Part shown: positions 15,789 through 24,604 of the stretch, in pieces | Layout: each line of letters opens with the position of its first letter | How positions within the stretch are numbered: the first letter of the stretch is position 1 | Position numbers and translations under genes: made by a program | Notes under the pieces: generated by a model | What the model was told of the DNA's origin: nothing | Seen by the model: the letters and a program-made list of their open reading frames with translations, nothing else | Databases searched by the model: none | Assembly (NCBI GenBank): GCA_002438685.1 | Contig: DJQG01000059.1 | Span: forward strand, 1 to 43,129 | DNA length: 43,129 nucleotides | Direction of reading: 5' to 3' | Source of the DNA: Ruminococcaceae bacterium UBA6392 | GTDB lineage: Bacteria > Bacillota > Clostridia > Oscillospirales > Acutalibacteraceae

Positions 15789-16913
15789 TTGGCAAGAAAG
15801 CTTCTGTGTCCTGCGGCACTTCTGCTGGCGCTGACGCTCATATTCACCGGATGCTCGGTGAATATGGTGAACAATATACCTTCATCCGAACAGGTGTCTG
15901 CGTTCGGCGACTTCAAGCACTACTTCGGCGAGCTCAACGAGAACGAAAAACGCGCATACAACGCCATTCTCCGCGACATCGAGTCATTTCCTGAGGAAAT
16001 TGAGATCCCCGAGCTCAACAACGGAGAGCTCGAAAAAGTCTGGCTCGCCGTTATGTACGACAACCCGGAGCTGATAATGCTCGGGCGCGAATGTATGCTC
16101 GTCTCGAGGGATCGCAAGTTCTGGTTCAGCTGCGAATACGCCATGACAAAAGACGAGTATGAGCAGAAAAAGGTCGAGCTCCGGGCAAAAGCCGATGAGC
16201 TGAGCGCAAAGATAGTCAAAGAAGCTTCTGATTTTGACAAGGAACTGCTTATTCACGACGCGATAATCGACTCGTGCAAATATACCGGCTCCGACAAGCT
16301 CGTTGCAAGCTCCGCTTACGGCGTGCTCGTCAACGGCTCCGCCTCCTGCGAAGGATACGCAAAGGCGGCAAAGCTCCTGCTCGACAAGGCGGGGATAGAA
16401 AACTATGTCATCACCGGCACGGCGAAGCGCGAGGACGGCGCGAGCGAGGGACACATGTGGAATGTAGTCTTTATCGACGGTCAGCCCTATAACCTCGACC
16501 TCACCTGGGACGATCCCATCGGCGAGGGTGTGACGCAGAACAAGCGCTATGCCTATTTCAATATTACGGACGAAGAGATACTGAAAACCCACACGTTTTC
16601 CGACGCGTCCGCCTGCTGCACCGCTACGGAGAACAACTATTTCGTAAAACTCGGCAGGCAGTTCGACGGCTACAACGCCGAGACGAAAACCGCTCTTTCA
16701 AATATGTTCGGCGGGCATAAATCCGGCGACAAGCTCGACGTCAGATTCTCGTCAAATGACGCTTATCAAAGTGCCATCGACGGTCTGCTGAAAAAAGAGG
16801 AGATCTACAGGCTTCTCAGCATCGCCGACGCGGGCAAGGGCGGATTTTCAACAACGCAGATTAACTATATCGCCGACGACACCCACCGTGTCATCGAATT
16901 TATTCTCGTATAA
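15789..16913 (+). CDS. Transglutaminase-like lipoprotein
   Basis: 374 residues. The N-terminus (KLLCPAALLLALTLIFTGCS) is a lipoprotein-type signal with Cys22, although Phe at -3 is not ideal. The transglutaminase-like core has the catalytic triad C187 (SASCEGYA), H222 (GHMWNVV) and D237 (YNLDLTWDDP). Such bacterial proteins act as peptidases or amidases at the surface. The start is TTG at 15789, preceded by AAGGGGGCGG, so the start codon is non-ATG. folE follows after 10 bases. Confidence 0.8.
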   Translation: MARKLLCPAALLLALTLIFTGCSVNMVNNIPSSEQVSAFGDFKHYFGELNENEKRAYNAILRDIESFPEEIEIPELNNGELEKVWLAVMYDNPELIMLGRECMLVSRDRKFWFSCEYAMTKDEYEQKKVELRAKADELSAKIVKEASDFDKELLIHDAIIDSCKYTGSDKLVASSAYGVLVNGSASCEGYAKAAKLLLDKAGIENYVITGTAKREDGASEGHMWNVVFIDGQPYNLDLTWDDPIGEGVTQNKRYAYFNITDEEILKTHTFSDASACCTATENNYFVKLGRQFDGYNAETKTALSNMFGGHKSGDKLDVRFSSNDAYQSAIDGLLKKEEIYRLLSIADAGKGGFSTTQINYIADDTHRVIEFILV

Positions 16914-16923
16914 CCGGGGTGAA

Positions 16924-17484
16924 ATGATGGACAAAAAGAGAATCAAGGCGGCTGTACGCGAGATACTTGCGGCGATCGGCGAGGATCCGGACAGGGAGGG
17001 TCTTGTCGAAACGCCCGCGCGGGTCGCCAGGATGTATGAAGAGATTTTCTCGGGGCTCGAGGACGATCCGAAGCGCCATGTGAAGCTCTTCAACGAAGAG
17101 AAAAACGAAGAGATGGTCATTGTCCGCGACATCCCGATGTATTCGATGTGCGAGCATCATCTTCTGCCGTTTATCGGCAGGGCGCATATAGCATATATCC
17201 CGCGTGACGGCAAAGTTATCGGTCTGTCGAAGCTCGCGAGGATAGTTGACAGCTTCGCGCGCAGACCGCAGCTTCAGGAGAGGCTCACTTCGCAGATTGC
17301 GGACTTCCTCGACGAACAGCTCGACCCGCTCGGCGTGGCGGTCGTTATCGAGGCGGAACATCTGTGCATGACGATGCGCGGAGCGCGTGCGTCGGGTGCG
17401 CAGACGAGGACTTCCGCTCTGCGCGGCACGATGCGCTCGGACGCGAGGGCGCGCGCCGAGGCAATATCACTTCTGACAAAATAA
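16924..17484 (+). CDS. folE: GTP cyclohydrolase I
   Basis: Makes 7,8-dihydroneopterin triphosphate from GTP, the first step of folate synthesis. 187 residues starting MMDKKRIKAAVREIL. Motifs: EGLVETPARVARMYEE, MCEHHLLPFIGRAHIAYIP (zinc Cys/His), GLSKLARIVD and EHLCMTMRG (second zinc Cys). ATG codons at 16924 and 16927 are both possible after GGGGTG. First of four adjacent folate genes; no tetrahydrofolate riboswitch was recognised before it. Confidence 0.95.
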   Translation: MMDKKRIKAAVREILAAIGEDPDREGLVETPARVARMYEEIFSGLEDDPKRHVKLFNEEKNEEMVIVRDIPMYSMCEHHLLPFIGRAHIAYIPRDGKVIGLSKLARIVDSFARRPQLQERLTSQIADFLDEQLDPLGVAVVIEAEHLCMTMRGARASGAQTRTSALRGTMRSDARARAEAISLLTK

Positions 17485-17493
17485 GGCGATACT

Positions 17494-18330
17494 ATGGAGA
17501 GATTTATTTTTGATACCTCCTCCCACACCCTTGTGTGCGGGATACTCAATATAACTCCCGATTCCTTTTCGGACGGCGGAAAATGGGACGAGCCACAAAA
17601 AGCACTTGAGCACGCGCTCGAGATGCAGGCGCTCGGCGCGGATATTATCGATGTCGGCGCGCAGTCGACCCGCCCCGGCTCAACAAGGCTCTCAGCCGAC
17701 GAAGAAAACGCGAGGCTCATTCCGGCGCTCGATCTGTTAAAGGACAGGATAACCGTTCCGATAAGCGTTGACACATTCTATCCCGAATGCGCGCGCACGG
17801 CTCTCACGCACGGCGCGAAGATAATCAACGATGTCAGCGGAGAAGCGAACGACGAGATGGCGAAGGTCGTCAGCGAATTCGGCGCGGGATGGATAATCAT
17901 GCACAATCCCGCCGGCGCGGACGCCGTCCCCGTCTATGAAAACGGAGTCTCAGACGATGTGCTCGACTTTTTCGGCAGAGCCGCGAGAGTCGCAAAATCG
18001 CACGGGATACCGGCTGCCAGCCTCTGCTTCGACCCAGGGATCGGTTTTGCAAAGAGCTACGAGGACAACCTGCGCCTGATAAGGGATATCGGGAAGATAA
18101 AGACCGACGGCAGCGCGCTGATGTCCGCCGCGTCGCGAAAACGCGTTATCGGCACGGCATCGGGCGAGACAGACGCCGCAAAGCGCGACCCGGGAACCGT
18201 GGCGCTGCACACGGCGAGCATATTGAACGGCGCAGATGTTATCCGCGCCCACGATGTGTTCTCCGCCGTCCAGTCGGCGCGCGTCGCGGACGCACTGAAA
18301 AAGATATACGGGGAGGCAGACGGTGGATAA
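17494..18330 (+). CDS. folP: Dihydropteroate synthase
   Basis: Joins p-aminobenzoate to dihydropterin pyrophosphate. 278 residues with GILNITPDSFSDGG, DVGAQSTRPGS, SVDTF, IINDVSG, DPGIGFAKS and SRKRVIG, the full set of substrate loops. The second loop has AQSTRPG where GGESTRPG is more usual. Start ATG at 17494, 9 bases after folE. It overlaps folB by 8 bases. Confidence 0.95.
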   Translation: MERFIFDTSSHTLVCGILNITPDSFSDGGKWDEPQKALEHALEMQALGADIIDVGAQSTRPGSTRLSADEENARLIPALDLLKDRITVPISVDTFYPECARTALTHGAKIINDVSGEANDEMAKVVSEFGAGWIIMHNPAGADAVPVYENGVSDDVLDFFGRAARVAKSHGIPAASLCFDPGIGFAKSYEDNLRLIRDIGKIKTDGSALMSAASRKRVIGTASGETDAAKRDPGTVALHTASILNGADVIRAHDVFSAVQSARVADALKKIYGEADGG

Positions 18331-18685
18331 GATAATTATAGATTCGCTTCGCCTCTTCGCCTATCACGGGGTCAATCCCGAGGAGCAGGAGGACGGGCAG
18401 TTCTTCATTCTCGACATTGAGGCGGACATTCCGCTTTCAAAAGCCGGCGAGAGCGACGATTTAAACGACACCGTCAGCTACGCGCAGATGATAAAATGCG
18501 TGCGCAGGGTGTTTTCCTCGCAGAAGGACAAGCTCATCGAGCGTGCCGCGCGGCGAGTTGCCGACGCGCTGCTCGAAGAATTTCCGCCCATTGAGGGCGT
18601 GAGAGTGACCTGCAAAAAGCCGGACGCGCCGATGAAGGCGGATTTCGGTTTCGCCGCGGTCAGCATTTACAGGGAAAGAAAGTAA
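18323..18685 (+). CDS. folB: Dihydroneopterin aldolase
   Basis: Cleaves dihydroneopterin to 6-hydroxymethyl-dihydropterin. 120 residues; DSLRLFAYHGVNPEEQEDGQ at the start with the catalytic Glu, NDTVSYAQM in the middle, KPDAPMKADFGFAAVSIYR at the end (active-site Lys). Start is GTG at 18323 inside the end of folP, with GGGAGG upstream, indicating coupling. Confidence 0.93.
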   Translation: MDKIIIDSLRLFAYHGVNPEEQEDGQFFILDIEADIPLSKAGESDDLNDTVSYAQMIKCVRRVFSSQKDKLIERAARRVADALLEEFPPIEGVRVTCKKPDAPMKADFGFAAVSIYRERK

Positions 18686-18733
18686 AAAACATAAAACGGG
18701 CAAGAAACATCAAGCGAAAGGACTGTAGATTTT

Positions 18734-19240
18734 ATGGCAAACTGTATGCAGGCAGTTATAGGGATCGGTTCGAACATGGGGGACAGACTGAAGAACATAA
18801 ACGGCGCGGTGCGCTCTCTGTCCCGCCTGCCAAAGACAAAAATAACGGCGTGCTCCCACATCTATGAGACCCGCCCGGTCGGATATGAGGCGCAGCCGCT
18901 GTTTTACAACGCCGCAATAATAGTGGAGACGGAGCTGTCCGCGCAGATGCTGCTCGGCGCATGCCTCGGCATCGAGGGCGCTTACGGCCGCGTGAGGACG
19001 ATAAAAGACGGACCGCGCGTGCTCGACCTCGACCTGCTGCTCTATGAGGGCATGAAGAGCGAGAGCTTTCTGCTCACCCTGCCCCACCCGAGAATATACG
19101 AGCGCGCTTTCGTGATGGTTCCGCTGCTTGATCTGTTCCCGTCCGGCAGAGCGCCCGGACTCTTCTTCCTGCCGGCTCTTCACGAGATCGGCACGGACGG
19201 CGTTGAAAGAATAAACGAAGAGATAACTCTTCCCGAATAA
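18734..19240 (+). CDS. folK: 2-amino-4-hydroxy-6-hydroxymethyldihydropteridine pyrophosphokinase
   Basis: Activates the pterin by pyrophosphoryl transfer from ATP. 168 residues; IGIGSNMGDR at the N-terminus, YETRPVGYEAQPLFYNAA, then GPRVLDLDLLLYE (metal Asp pair) and LPHPRIYERAFVMVPL. It lies 48 bases after folB, the largest gap within the folate set. Together folE, P, B and K cover GTP to dihydropteroate apart from the triphosphate removal step; folC and dihydrofolate reductase are not here. Confidence 0.95.
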   Translation: MANCMQAVIGIGSNMGDRLKNINGAVRSLSRLPKTKITACSHIYETRPVGYEAQPLFYNAAIIVETELSAQMLLGACLGIEGAYGRVRTIKDGPRVLDLDLLLYEGMKSESFLLTLPHPRIYERAFVMVPLLDLFPSGRAPGLFFLPALHEIGTDGVERINEEITLPE

Positions 19241-19256
19241 AGAACGAGGTGTACCA

Positions 19257-20660
19257 ATGAAATACGACGTAGTTATCATCGGCGCGGGTCCTGCCGGAAT
19301 ATTCACGGCCATTGAGCTTATCCGCAAGGGCGCAAACAAGAAAATAATGATGGTCGAAAAGGGTCAGCCGATCGAAAAGCGCCGCTGCCCCAAATCAAAG
19401 ACCAACAAGTGCGTCAACTGCAAACCCTATTGCCACATAACAACAGGATTCTCCGGCGCGGGCGCGTTCTCGGACGGCAAGCTGTCCCTGAGTCCCGAGG
19501 TCGGCGGTCAGCTCCCCGAGCTTATCGGCTACGATGTGGCGCAGAAGACCATTGAATATGCCGACAGTATCTATCTCGAGTTCGGCGCGGACACCCATGT
19601 TGAGGGCGTAGGACGCGAAGAGGAAGTCAAGGAGATAAGAAAGCGCGCGATAAAAGCAGGTCTTCGCCTCGTCGACTGCCCGATACGCCACCTCGGCACC
19701 GAGAAGGCGCAGGACATATACTATGCCATCGAGCAGTATCTCATCGAAAACGGCGTTGACATGCTCTTCGGCTACGAGTGCGACAACATAATCCTTGAGG
19801 GCGACCGGTGCAAGGGCGTCTATGTCCGCAAGGGCGACGAGAACATAGAGATTTTCGCGGATCACACGGTCATCGCGACCGGACGCCGCGGCGCAGACTG
19901 GCTCGAAAAGCTCTGCGCTCAGCATGATATATCCCATCAGCCCGGCACGGTCGACATCGGCGTGCGCGTTGAGATAAGAAACGAGGTCATGGAGAAGGTC
20001 AACGATGTTCTCTATGAGTCGAAGCTCATAGGCTATCCCAAGCCGTTCAAGAACAAGGTCCGCACATTCTGCCAGAATCCCGGCGGCTTCGTCAGCCAGG
20101 AGAACTACGACAACGACCTCGCCGTTGTCAACGGACACTCATACAAGGAGCTCAAGAGCAACAACACGAATCTCGCGATTCTTTGCTCCCACAACTTCAA
20201 TCAGCCGTTCAACCAGCCGATCGAATACGCACAGAAGGTCGGCGAGCTGACAAATATGCTCGGCGCGGGACACATTCTCGTCCAGCGCTACGGCGATATC
20301 CTCGACGGAAAGCGCACATGGCAGAAAGAGCTTGACCGCTCGAATGTCAGACCCACTCTCCCCGACGCCGTCGCGGGCGACATAACCGCCGCCATGCCCT
20401 ACCGCGCGATGCTCAACATAATCAACTTCATCCAGGCTGTCGACTATGTCGTGCCCGGCTTCGCCGCGGAGGAGACGCTGCTCTACTCCCCCGAGCTCAA
20501 GTTCTACTCCAACCGCATCAAGATGGACGAAAACTTCGACACGAACGTCAGAGGTCTCCATTGCCTCGGCGACTCGAGCGGCTGGACAAGAGGTCTGATG
20601 ATGGCGTCCGTCATGGGCGTGCTCATGGGCAGAAGCATCGCAGACAGATACAGCGAGTAA
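19257..20660 (+). CDS. FAD-dependent oxidoreductase of the COG2509 type
   Basis: 467 residues. An N-terminal Rossmann FAD motif (VVIIGAGPAGIFTAIEL) is followed by a Cys-rich stretch (about residues 43-60, RRCP, KCVNC, YCHI) and GFSGAGAFSDGKL, which is diagnostic of this uncharacterised dehydrogenase group. GRRGADWL and the C-terminal LHCLGDSSGWTRGLMMASVMG (FAD ribityl contact) are also present. The Cys cluster could bind a metal or an iron-sulfur centre. It is the last gene of the long operon; substrate unknown. Confidence 0.85.
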   Translation: MKYDVVIIGAGPAGIFTAIELIRKGANKKIMMVEKGQPIEKRRCPKSKTNKCVNCKPYCHITTGFSGAGAFSDGKLSLSPEVGGQLPELIGYDVAQKTIEYADSIYLEFGADTHVEGVGREEEVKEIRKRAIKAGLRLVDCPIRHLGTEKAQDIYYAIEQYLIENGVDMLFGYECDNIILEGDRCKGVYVRKGDENIEIFADHTVIATGRRGADWLEKLCAQHDISHQPGTVDIGVRVEIRNEVMEKVNDVLYESKLIGYPKPFKNKVRTFCQNPGGFVSQENYDNDLAVVNGHSYKELKSNNTNLAILCSHNFNQPFNQPIEYAQKVGELTNMLGAGHILVQRYGDILDGKRTWQKELDRSNVRPTLPDAVAGDITAAMPYRAMLNIINFIQAVDYVVPGFAAEETLLYSPELKFYSNRIKMDENFDTNVRGLHCLGDSSGWTRGLMMASVMGVLMGRSIADRYSE

Positions 20661-20668
20661 GTAAATAT

Positions 20669-20720
20669 AAAAATCATCACTCCCGAAGCTTCTGTGAACT
20701 TCGAGGGTGATGATTTTTAT
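20669..20720 (+). terminator. Terminator of the long + strand operon
   Basis: A 20-bp stem (20669-20688 with 20699-20718) has one wobble and one mismatch and a 10-base loop, ending in five T. It lies 9 bases after the COG2509 stop. The A tract on the left arm could let it work in both directions. Confidence 0.92.
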
Positions 20721-20733
20721 AATCCAAAGGCAT

Positions 20734-20758
20734 AAAAGCTCCCGTTGTCGGAAGCTTT
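20734..20758 (-). terminator. Terminator at the end of the T7SS-like cluster
   Basis: On the - strand AAAGCTTCCG (20758-20749) pairs with CGGGAGCTTT (20744-20735), one mismatch, loop ACAA, and TTTT follows. It lies 85 bases past the last - strand gene. Confidence 0.7.
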
Positions 20759-20842
20759 CATATATTATGATTCCGGTCATACAGTCGGTATCTGTGTGCC
20801 AACACTTTTTTGATATAATACCGACTAATCTCCGGAAAATCA

Positions 20843-21895
20843 TCAAAATTTACTGCCTGCCTTTTTCATCTCTGCGGCCGAAGTTATTGCAGCAGCAAGG
20901 GACAATGAAAACGCCGCAGCAAAAATCACCGTGTAGATTATCCAAAGAGTATCTGCCATTATCCATTTGACAGTGATAATATGGCTGAGATCCATCAGGA
21001 TATTGACAACGCAGGTAACCATGCGAACAAGCGAATACGCCGCAAATGTGACGCTGCATACAAAGCTCTCTTTGCCGAAACCGTTGCGGAAAAGCATTAT
21101 GATCACGCCTGCCATGACGACCGCAGTCAGAAGCGCAACGGCAAGTTTTGTCATGTCATATAACCGCGTGGGATCTACTTCCATACGCTCCAGATCCAAA
21201 GCTATATCCGGTATATATGTAACACACGACAGTATTGTCCAAAGCGTACCGAACAGCGGCGCCAAAAGGAACAGATAATATTCCGTCAGCCCGCGCAGTT
21301 CAAATGCATAACGACACTGCTTTTTATTGACTGCCGCACAAACCGCAAACGCCGCCGCGCACATGCCCAAAGCGACGCACGACAAAATGAATTCCCTCGA
21401 ACCATACGCAAGCGCGTACGGATCCCCGATAGCAAAAACGACAATTTCGCTTATAAACGTAATTATCTGCGGTATTATGACTGCCGCGCCGAGCATAAGT
21501 ACGCTTTTTGACAACAACGCCTGTGCCCCGAACACGGACATCACGGCAGCGCAAATAAAAGCTGCTGTAAAAATATATCCACGTGTGTCAAAGATACATC
21601 GATATATCAGATCCTCGCCTGCCGTATATTCAGAGAAAACAAACAAATATCTCCCAAAAAATGTGGCGGCAATTATCATCACCAAGCCGGTTATGGAAAA
21701 TACATCAAAAATTTTGCAGTCCGTTTTCTTTTGGTGCGCCTGCGGTGTTTTTGTGAAAGCCGCGTTTTTTGTTTTAAGTGCAGGCTCCGGCGGCTTACAC
21801 TCCGGCAGGGGTGCCGAACCTGCAAGAAAACATCCGCAATAAGGGCAGAACCGTATGCCTTCTTTTATCTGCCTGCCGCATTGTTTACAAAGCAT
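20843..21895 (-). CDS. Zinc-ribbon multi-span membrane protein
   Basis: 350 residues. A short N-terminal zinc ribbon (C3, C6, C17, C20: LCKQCG ... FCPYCG) and a Pro/Lys linker lead to about six to seven hydrophobic spans (from about residue 70 to the end). No enzyme motif was recognised. The ATG at 21895 sits 8 bases after a G6 run, better than the ATG at 21901. Last gene of the cluster. Its ribbon is like those of the two kinases and the FHA protein, so it may share a partner or regulatory logic with them. Function unknown. Confidence 0.65.
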   Translation of the reverse strand: MLCKQCGRQIKEGIRFCPYCGCFLAGSAPLPECKPPEPALKTKNAAFTKTPQAHQKKTDCKIFDVFSITGLVMIIAATFFGRYLFVFSEYTAGEDLIYRCIFDTRGYIFTAAFICAAVMSVFGAQALLSKSVLMLGAAVIIPQIITFISEIVVFAIGDPYALAYGSREFILSCVALGMCAAAFAVCAAVNKKQCRYAFELRGLTEYYLFLLAPLFGTLWTILSCVTYIPDIALDLERMEVDPTRLYDMTKLAVALLTAVVMAGVIIMLFRNGFGKESFVCSVTFAAYSLVRMVTCVVNILMDLSHIITVKWIMADTLWIIYTVIFAAAFSLSLAAAITSAAEMKKAGSKF

Positions 21896-21911
21896 CTGCA
21901 TGCCCCCCGTT

Positions 21912-22262
21912 TTATACTTCGACCTTGTGACCGCATTTTGTGCAGAAGCACGAGTCGTCTTCAAGCCGCGCGCCGCAGTTTGTGCAGAAAAGTATCGGCG
22001 CCTGAGGTTTTTCTTCCTCGGGCTCATATTCCTCTTCGTCCTCGGTAAACGCCATCATGCGGGTCACGGGGATATCCGCAACGGCCGGCTTTTCTGCCTC
22101 TTCTTCTTTTATGCAATCTGTTATTTCAACGCACAGGCTCATTGCCGAAAACATCAGTTCATCAAAAAACTGCTCCGCCGGAACCGATTCATCCCGCTCC
22201 CGCAGGCTGTCAAAAACAACGCGCCCGAGCTGTTCGTACAGAGAAGAAAGATTCTCGTTCAT
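21912..22262 (-). CDS. Small protein with C-terminal zinc ribbon
   Basis: 116 residues: a helical N-terminal half (MNENLSSLYEQLGRVVFDSL to about residue 55), a very acidic linker (EDEEEYEPEEE) and a C-terminal zinc ribbon with CTNCG ... CTKCG. No signal peptide or membrane span. Gap of 16 bases to the following membrane protein, so co-translated. Function unknown; a partner of the adjacent zinc-ribbon membrane protein is plausible. Confidence 0.65.
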   Translation of the reverse strand: MNENLSSLYEQLGRVVFDSLRERDESVPAEQFFDELMFSAMSLCVEITDCIKEEEAEKPAVADIPVTRMMAFTEDEEEYEPEEEKPQAPILFCTNCGARLEDDSCFCTKCGHKVEV

Positions 22263-22275
22263 TTATTTTGCTCCT

Positions 22276-23097
22276 TTAAAAGCTTTTATTACTATTTTTC
22301 ACACTGTAAAACGACCACACACGCTTGCCGTTCAGATTTTTCAGGGCAACAATCATCTCGCATGGACTGTCTTTTCCGGTTTCGTCGCCGAAGTCCGTGG
22401 TAGTTATTGTCAAACTGACCTTATATTTTCCGTCGCTCAGGCGGGTTTTTGAATTTATTTTCGCCGTCTCGCTGTAGATCTTGCCGGCAGCAGTAAACTC
22501 CGCATAAACTCGCCCGTCATAATAATAGATCGACTCGTAATCGCCGTGCGTTATCGTCACATTGAAAACATTCTTTGCGATGTAATCTACATTTTCCGCC
22601 GGAAATGAATCATATCCGAAATGCGAATACTTGTTTAAAGGATCCGGAACATAACTATCATCGTACGGGTTTGCCGTTGGTGCTCTGTCGGAAAAATATT
22701 TATCATATACTCCAAATAATCCTGCGATTCTATAAAGCACCTCCCTGCCGGCGTCCGCGCTTGTGCAGTCGTGATCTGAAATAAAGGTATCGTTGCTGTT
22801 CAGCAGTGATTCAAGTGCCTTGAAATCCTTATCGGTCGCAGTCAGGAATCCCGAAGATGTGCTTGCGGGCTTTTTTGTTTCCGGCTTCTTTGTTGTTTCA
22901 ACCGGGGCTGTCATTGACGGCTCGTCCGCAGCTTCGCCGCCGTCGGTCAGGGTTTCACGGCTTTCCTCCGAGGGCTGCGTGTTCGCGGATTCGCGCACAG
23001 AAACCACGATTGCCGGAACCGCTATCGCCACCGCCGTTACGGAAAAGACAACGGAAAGAATTATAGCTATAAGCTTGCCTATTGTGAGTGTTTTCAT
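22276..23097 (-). CDS. Single-span or secreted protein of unknown function
   Basis: 273 residues. The N-terminus has a long hydrophobic stretch (about 8-33, LIAIILSVVFSVTAVAIAVPAIVV) that acts as an anchor or uncleaved signal. A Thr/Pro/Lys-rich linker (to about 82) precedes an extracytoplasmic globular part of about 190 residues with alternating beta-type sequence (YESIYYYDGRVYAEF). No family recognised. Its place after a candidate effector and a DUF4176-like gene makes a surface-side accessory or immunity role possible, as inference only. Confidence 0.6.
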   Translation of the reverse strand: MKTLTIGKLIAIILSVVFSVTAVAIAVPAIVVSVRESANTQPSEESRETLTDGGEAADEPSMTAPVETTKKPETKKPASTSSGFLTATDKDFKALESLLNSNDTFISDHDCTSADAGREVLYRIAGLFGVYDKYFSDRAPTANPYDDSYVPDPLNKYSHFGYDSFPAENVDYIAKNVFNVTITHGDYESIYYYDGRVYAEFTAAGKIYSETAKINSKTRLSDGKYKVSLTITTTDFGDETGKDSPCEMIVALKNLNGKRVWSFYSVKNSNKSF

Positions 23098-23107
23098 TGT
23101 GTTTTCC

Positions 23108-23425
23108 TCAAAGCATATCGTTGCTTATATCTGACAGCTCTTCTCCGTTTTCCACTCTCTCATAGAACTCGCTGAGAAGCTCGCGGAATTCCTCATTCTC
23201 CTCATTTTCATAGCCTCTGAAAAATATCTCGGCTATATCATCGTGATTAAATACATACTGCACGTCCGTGCCGATATTTCCCTCGGGATAGGGCACGCCG
23301 GCATAATCATACTCAACGCCGTCATTTTCTTCGTCAAGCTGTTTGATTCCGAAAATCATAAGCTTCTTTTCTCCGCCGTTGAGAACAACGACACTTCCGA
23401 TCGGCAGTAAATCCTTGACATTCAT
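23108..23425 (-). CDS. DUF4176-like protein
   Basis: 105 residues. The start VKDLLPIGSVVVLNGGEKKLMIFGI and the later YDYAGVPYPEGNIG and FNHDDIAEIFFRGYE fit the DUF4176 family, small cytosolic proteins that often sit beside type VII secretion genes and their toxins (recalled, not searched). The C-terminal third is very acidic. Tight spacing: 16 bases after the candidate effector gene and 10 before the next gene. A chaperone or regulator of the neighbouring secreted protein is plausible. Confidence 0.62.
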   Translation of the reverse strand: MNVKDLLPIGSVVVLNGGEKKLMIFGIKQLDEENDGVEYDYAGVPYPEGNIGTDVQYVFNHDDIAEIFFRGYENEENEEFRELLSEFYERVENGEELSDISNDML

Positions 23426-23441
23426 TTGTTATTCCTCCTGT

Positions 23442-24575
23442 TTATGCAGCTTTTTTGCCCCAGATTACAGAGGCGCCTTTCCTGACTTCTTTCTGACAAT
23501 TGACGGCTGCGTCTGACATCGCTTTATACTTTTTCTTCTCCTGTTTAACATAAGGGTCGGTGCAGGCATCCACGGCATCCACTATCTTATCGGAAGCCCA
23601 ATCGGTCAGACCGTCATACTCGCCGCCGGTCAGCGACTCGGTTGCAACATCCAACCCTTTCTTTACAAGGAACGTACATGCGGCTACAGCAATTACGGGT
23701 GCCCCGCCAAATGCAGCCACCATTCCCGCGGCGACTGCTATCTTCAGCCCCGCATCCAGCGATACATCCAGCGCAGTTTGCACAAAGGTCTTTTTGACCG
23801 CCTTGTCTGCAGAAATCTTTCCGCTCTTATATTTATCATAGTTGGAAAGTCCGTTGCAGATACCGTAAACAAGTACCCCTGCCGCCAACGAGCCCACTTT
23901 GAGCTCTTTCCCGGCAACCTTCTTCGCATTTTCTGCCCATCGCGTTGTAAATTTGCTTGCTTTCGAGACCGCACCGAGACCGTTGACATCAAAATAATCC
24001 CTGAAGCCCAGAGCATTTTTCCACCAAAAAGTGTTGTAATCCTTCTTGGATGGTTTAAACAACTTATACAGCGACAGTTCTTCGTCCGCTTTTCTGGCGG
24101 TCTTAAATGCGCTGAACAGAGTTTCTCCAGATGATATAATGTCTTTAACGCCGAGCGCCCATTTGCCCGCCTGCACATTTTTCACGCCGTCCGCGAAATT
24201 TTTTACCGCCCCGTAACCTCCGCCGATAATACCAACCTTTTCGAGGATTCCGAAATCAAGCGAGAGGGCACCGGATTTTTTCTTCTTTGCCACTCCGAAT
24301 TTTTTGTCGCCGATATTTTTATCAGCTGCGGCATAGAGCCTCGCGGCGTTCCTCAGCGCGGCGGAAAGCTTTTTGGCATCGCCCGCGGATAAATTGATGG
24401 TGGCTTTGAAGTTGCGGCCGCTTCTGTTGAATGCAACGGCAAGCTGTCCGCTGATGCTGAGACTTTTTATTGTGCTCCCGGTCTCGTTTGCTATCGCCCT
24501 GATTTTTTCTGATATTCTGTCAAAGTCGCTTCCTCTGTCGTTGAGCAAGCCCGTGTTTACGGCTAAATCATCCAT
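23442..24575 (-). CDS. Candidate T7SS-exported protein
   Basis: 377 residues, no signal peptide. The N-terminal about 90 residues are a helical hairpin with SG at residues 42-43 in the turn region and Y81-AAA-D85 after the second helix, matching the YxxxD/E type VII export motif. The central part has Gly-rich and aromatic segments. The C-terminal 120 residues hold a long hydrophobic Ala/Gly stretch (about 269-308, LKIAVAAGMVAAFGGAPVIAVAACTF) able to insert in membranes, followed by an amphipathic end. This layout suggests a WXG/LXG-like substrate with a membrane-active or polymorphic-toxin-like end. No known toxin motif was recognised. AAGGAG precedes the ATG. Confidence 0.55.
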   Translation of the reverse strand: MDDLAVNTGLLNDRGSDFDRISEKIRAIANETGSTIKSLSISGQLAVAFNRSGRNFKATINLSAGDAKKLSAALRNAARLYAAADKNIGDKKFGVAKKKKSGALSLDFGILEKVGIIGGGYGAVKNFADGVKNVQAGKWALGVKDIISSGETLFSAFKTARKADEELSLYKLFKPSKKDYNTFWWKNALGFRDYFDVNGLGAVSKASKFTTRWAENAKKVAGKELKVGSLAAGVLVYGICNGLSNYDKYKSGKISADKAVKKTFVQTALDVSLDAGLKIAVAAGMVAAFGGAPVIAVAACTFLVKKGLDVATESLTGGEYDGLTDWASDKIVDAVDACTDPYVKQEKKKYKAMSDAAVNCQKEVRKGASVIWGKKAA

Positions 24576-24604
24576 TTGAATTCTCCTTCTTGTTTTCTTC
24601 TTTC

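Noticed and set aside
16860..16925. Tetrahydrofolate riboswitch before folE
   Set aside because: The gap is only 10 bases and no conserved riboswitch core was seen.
9226..20660. A transporter or complete electron-transport locus
   Set aside because: RnfB, RnfC and RnfG homologues are not present in any frame, so it cannot be called a full Rnf complex.
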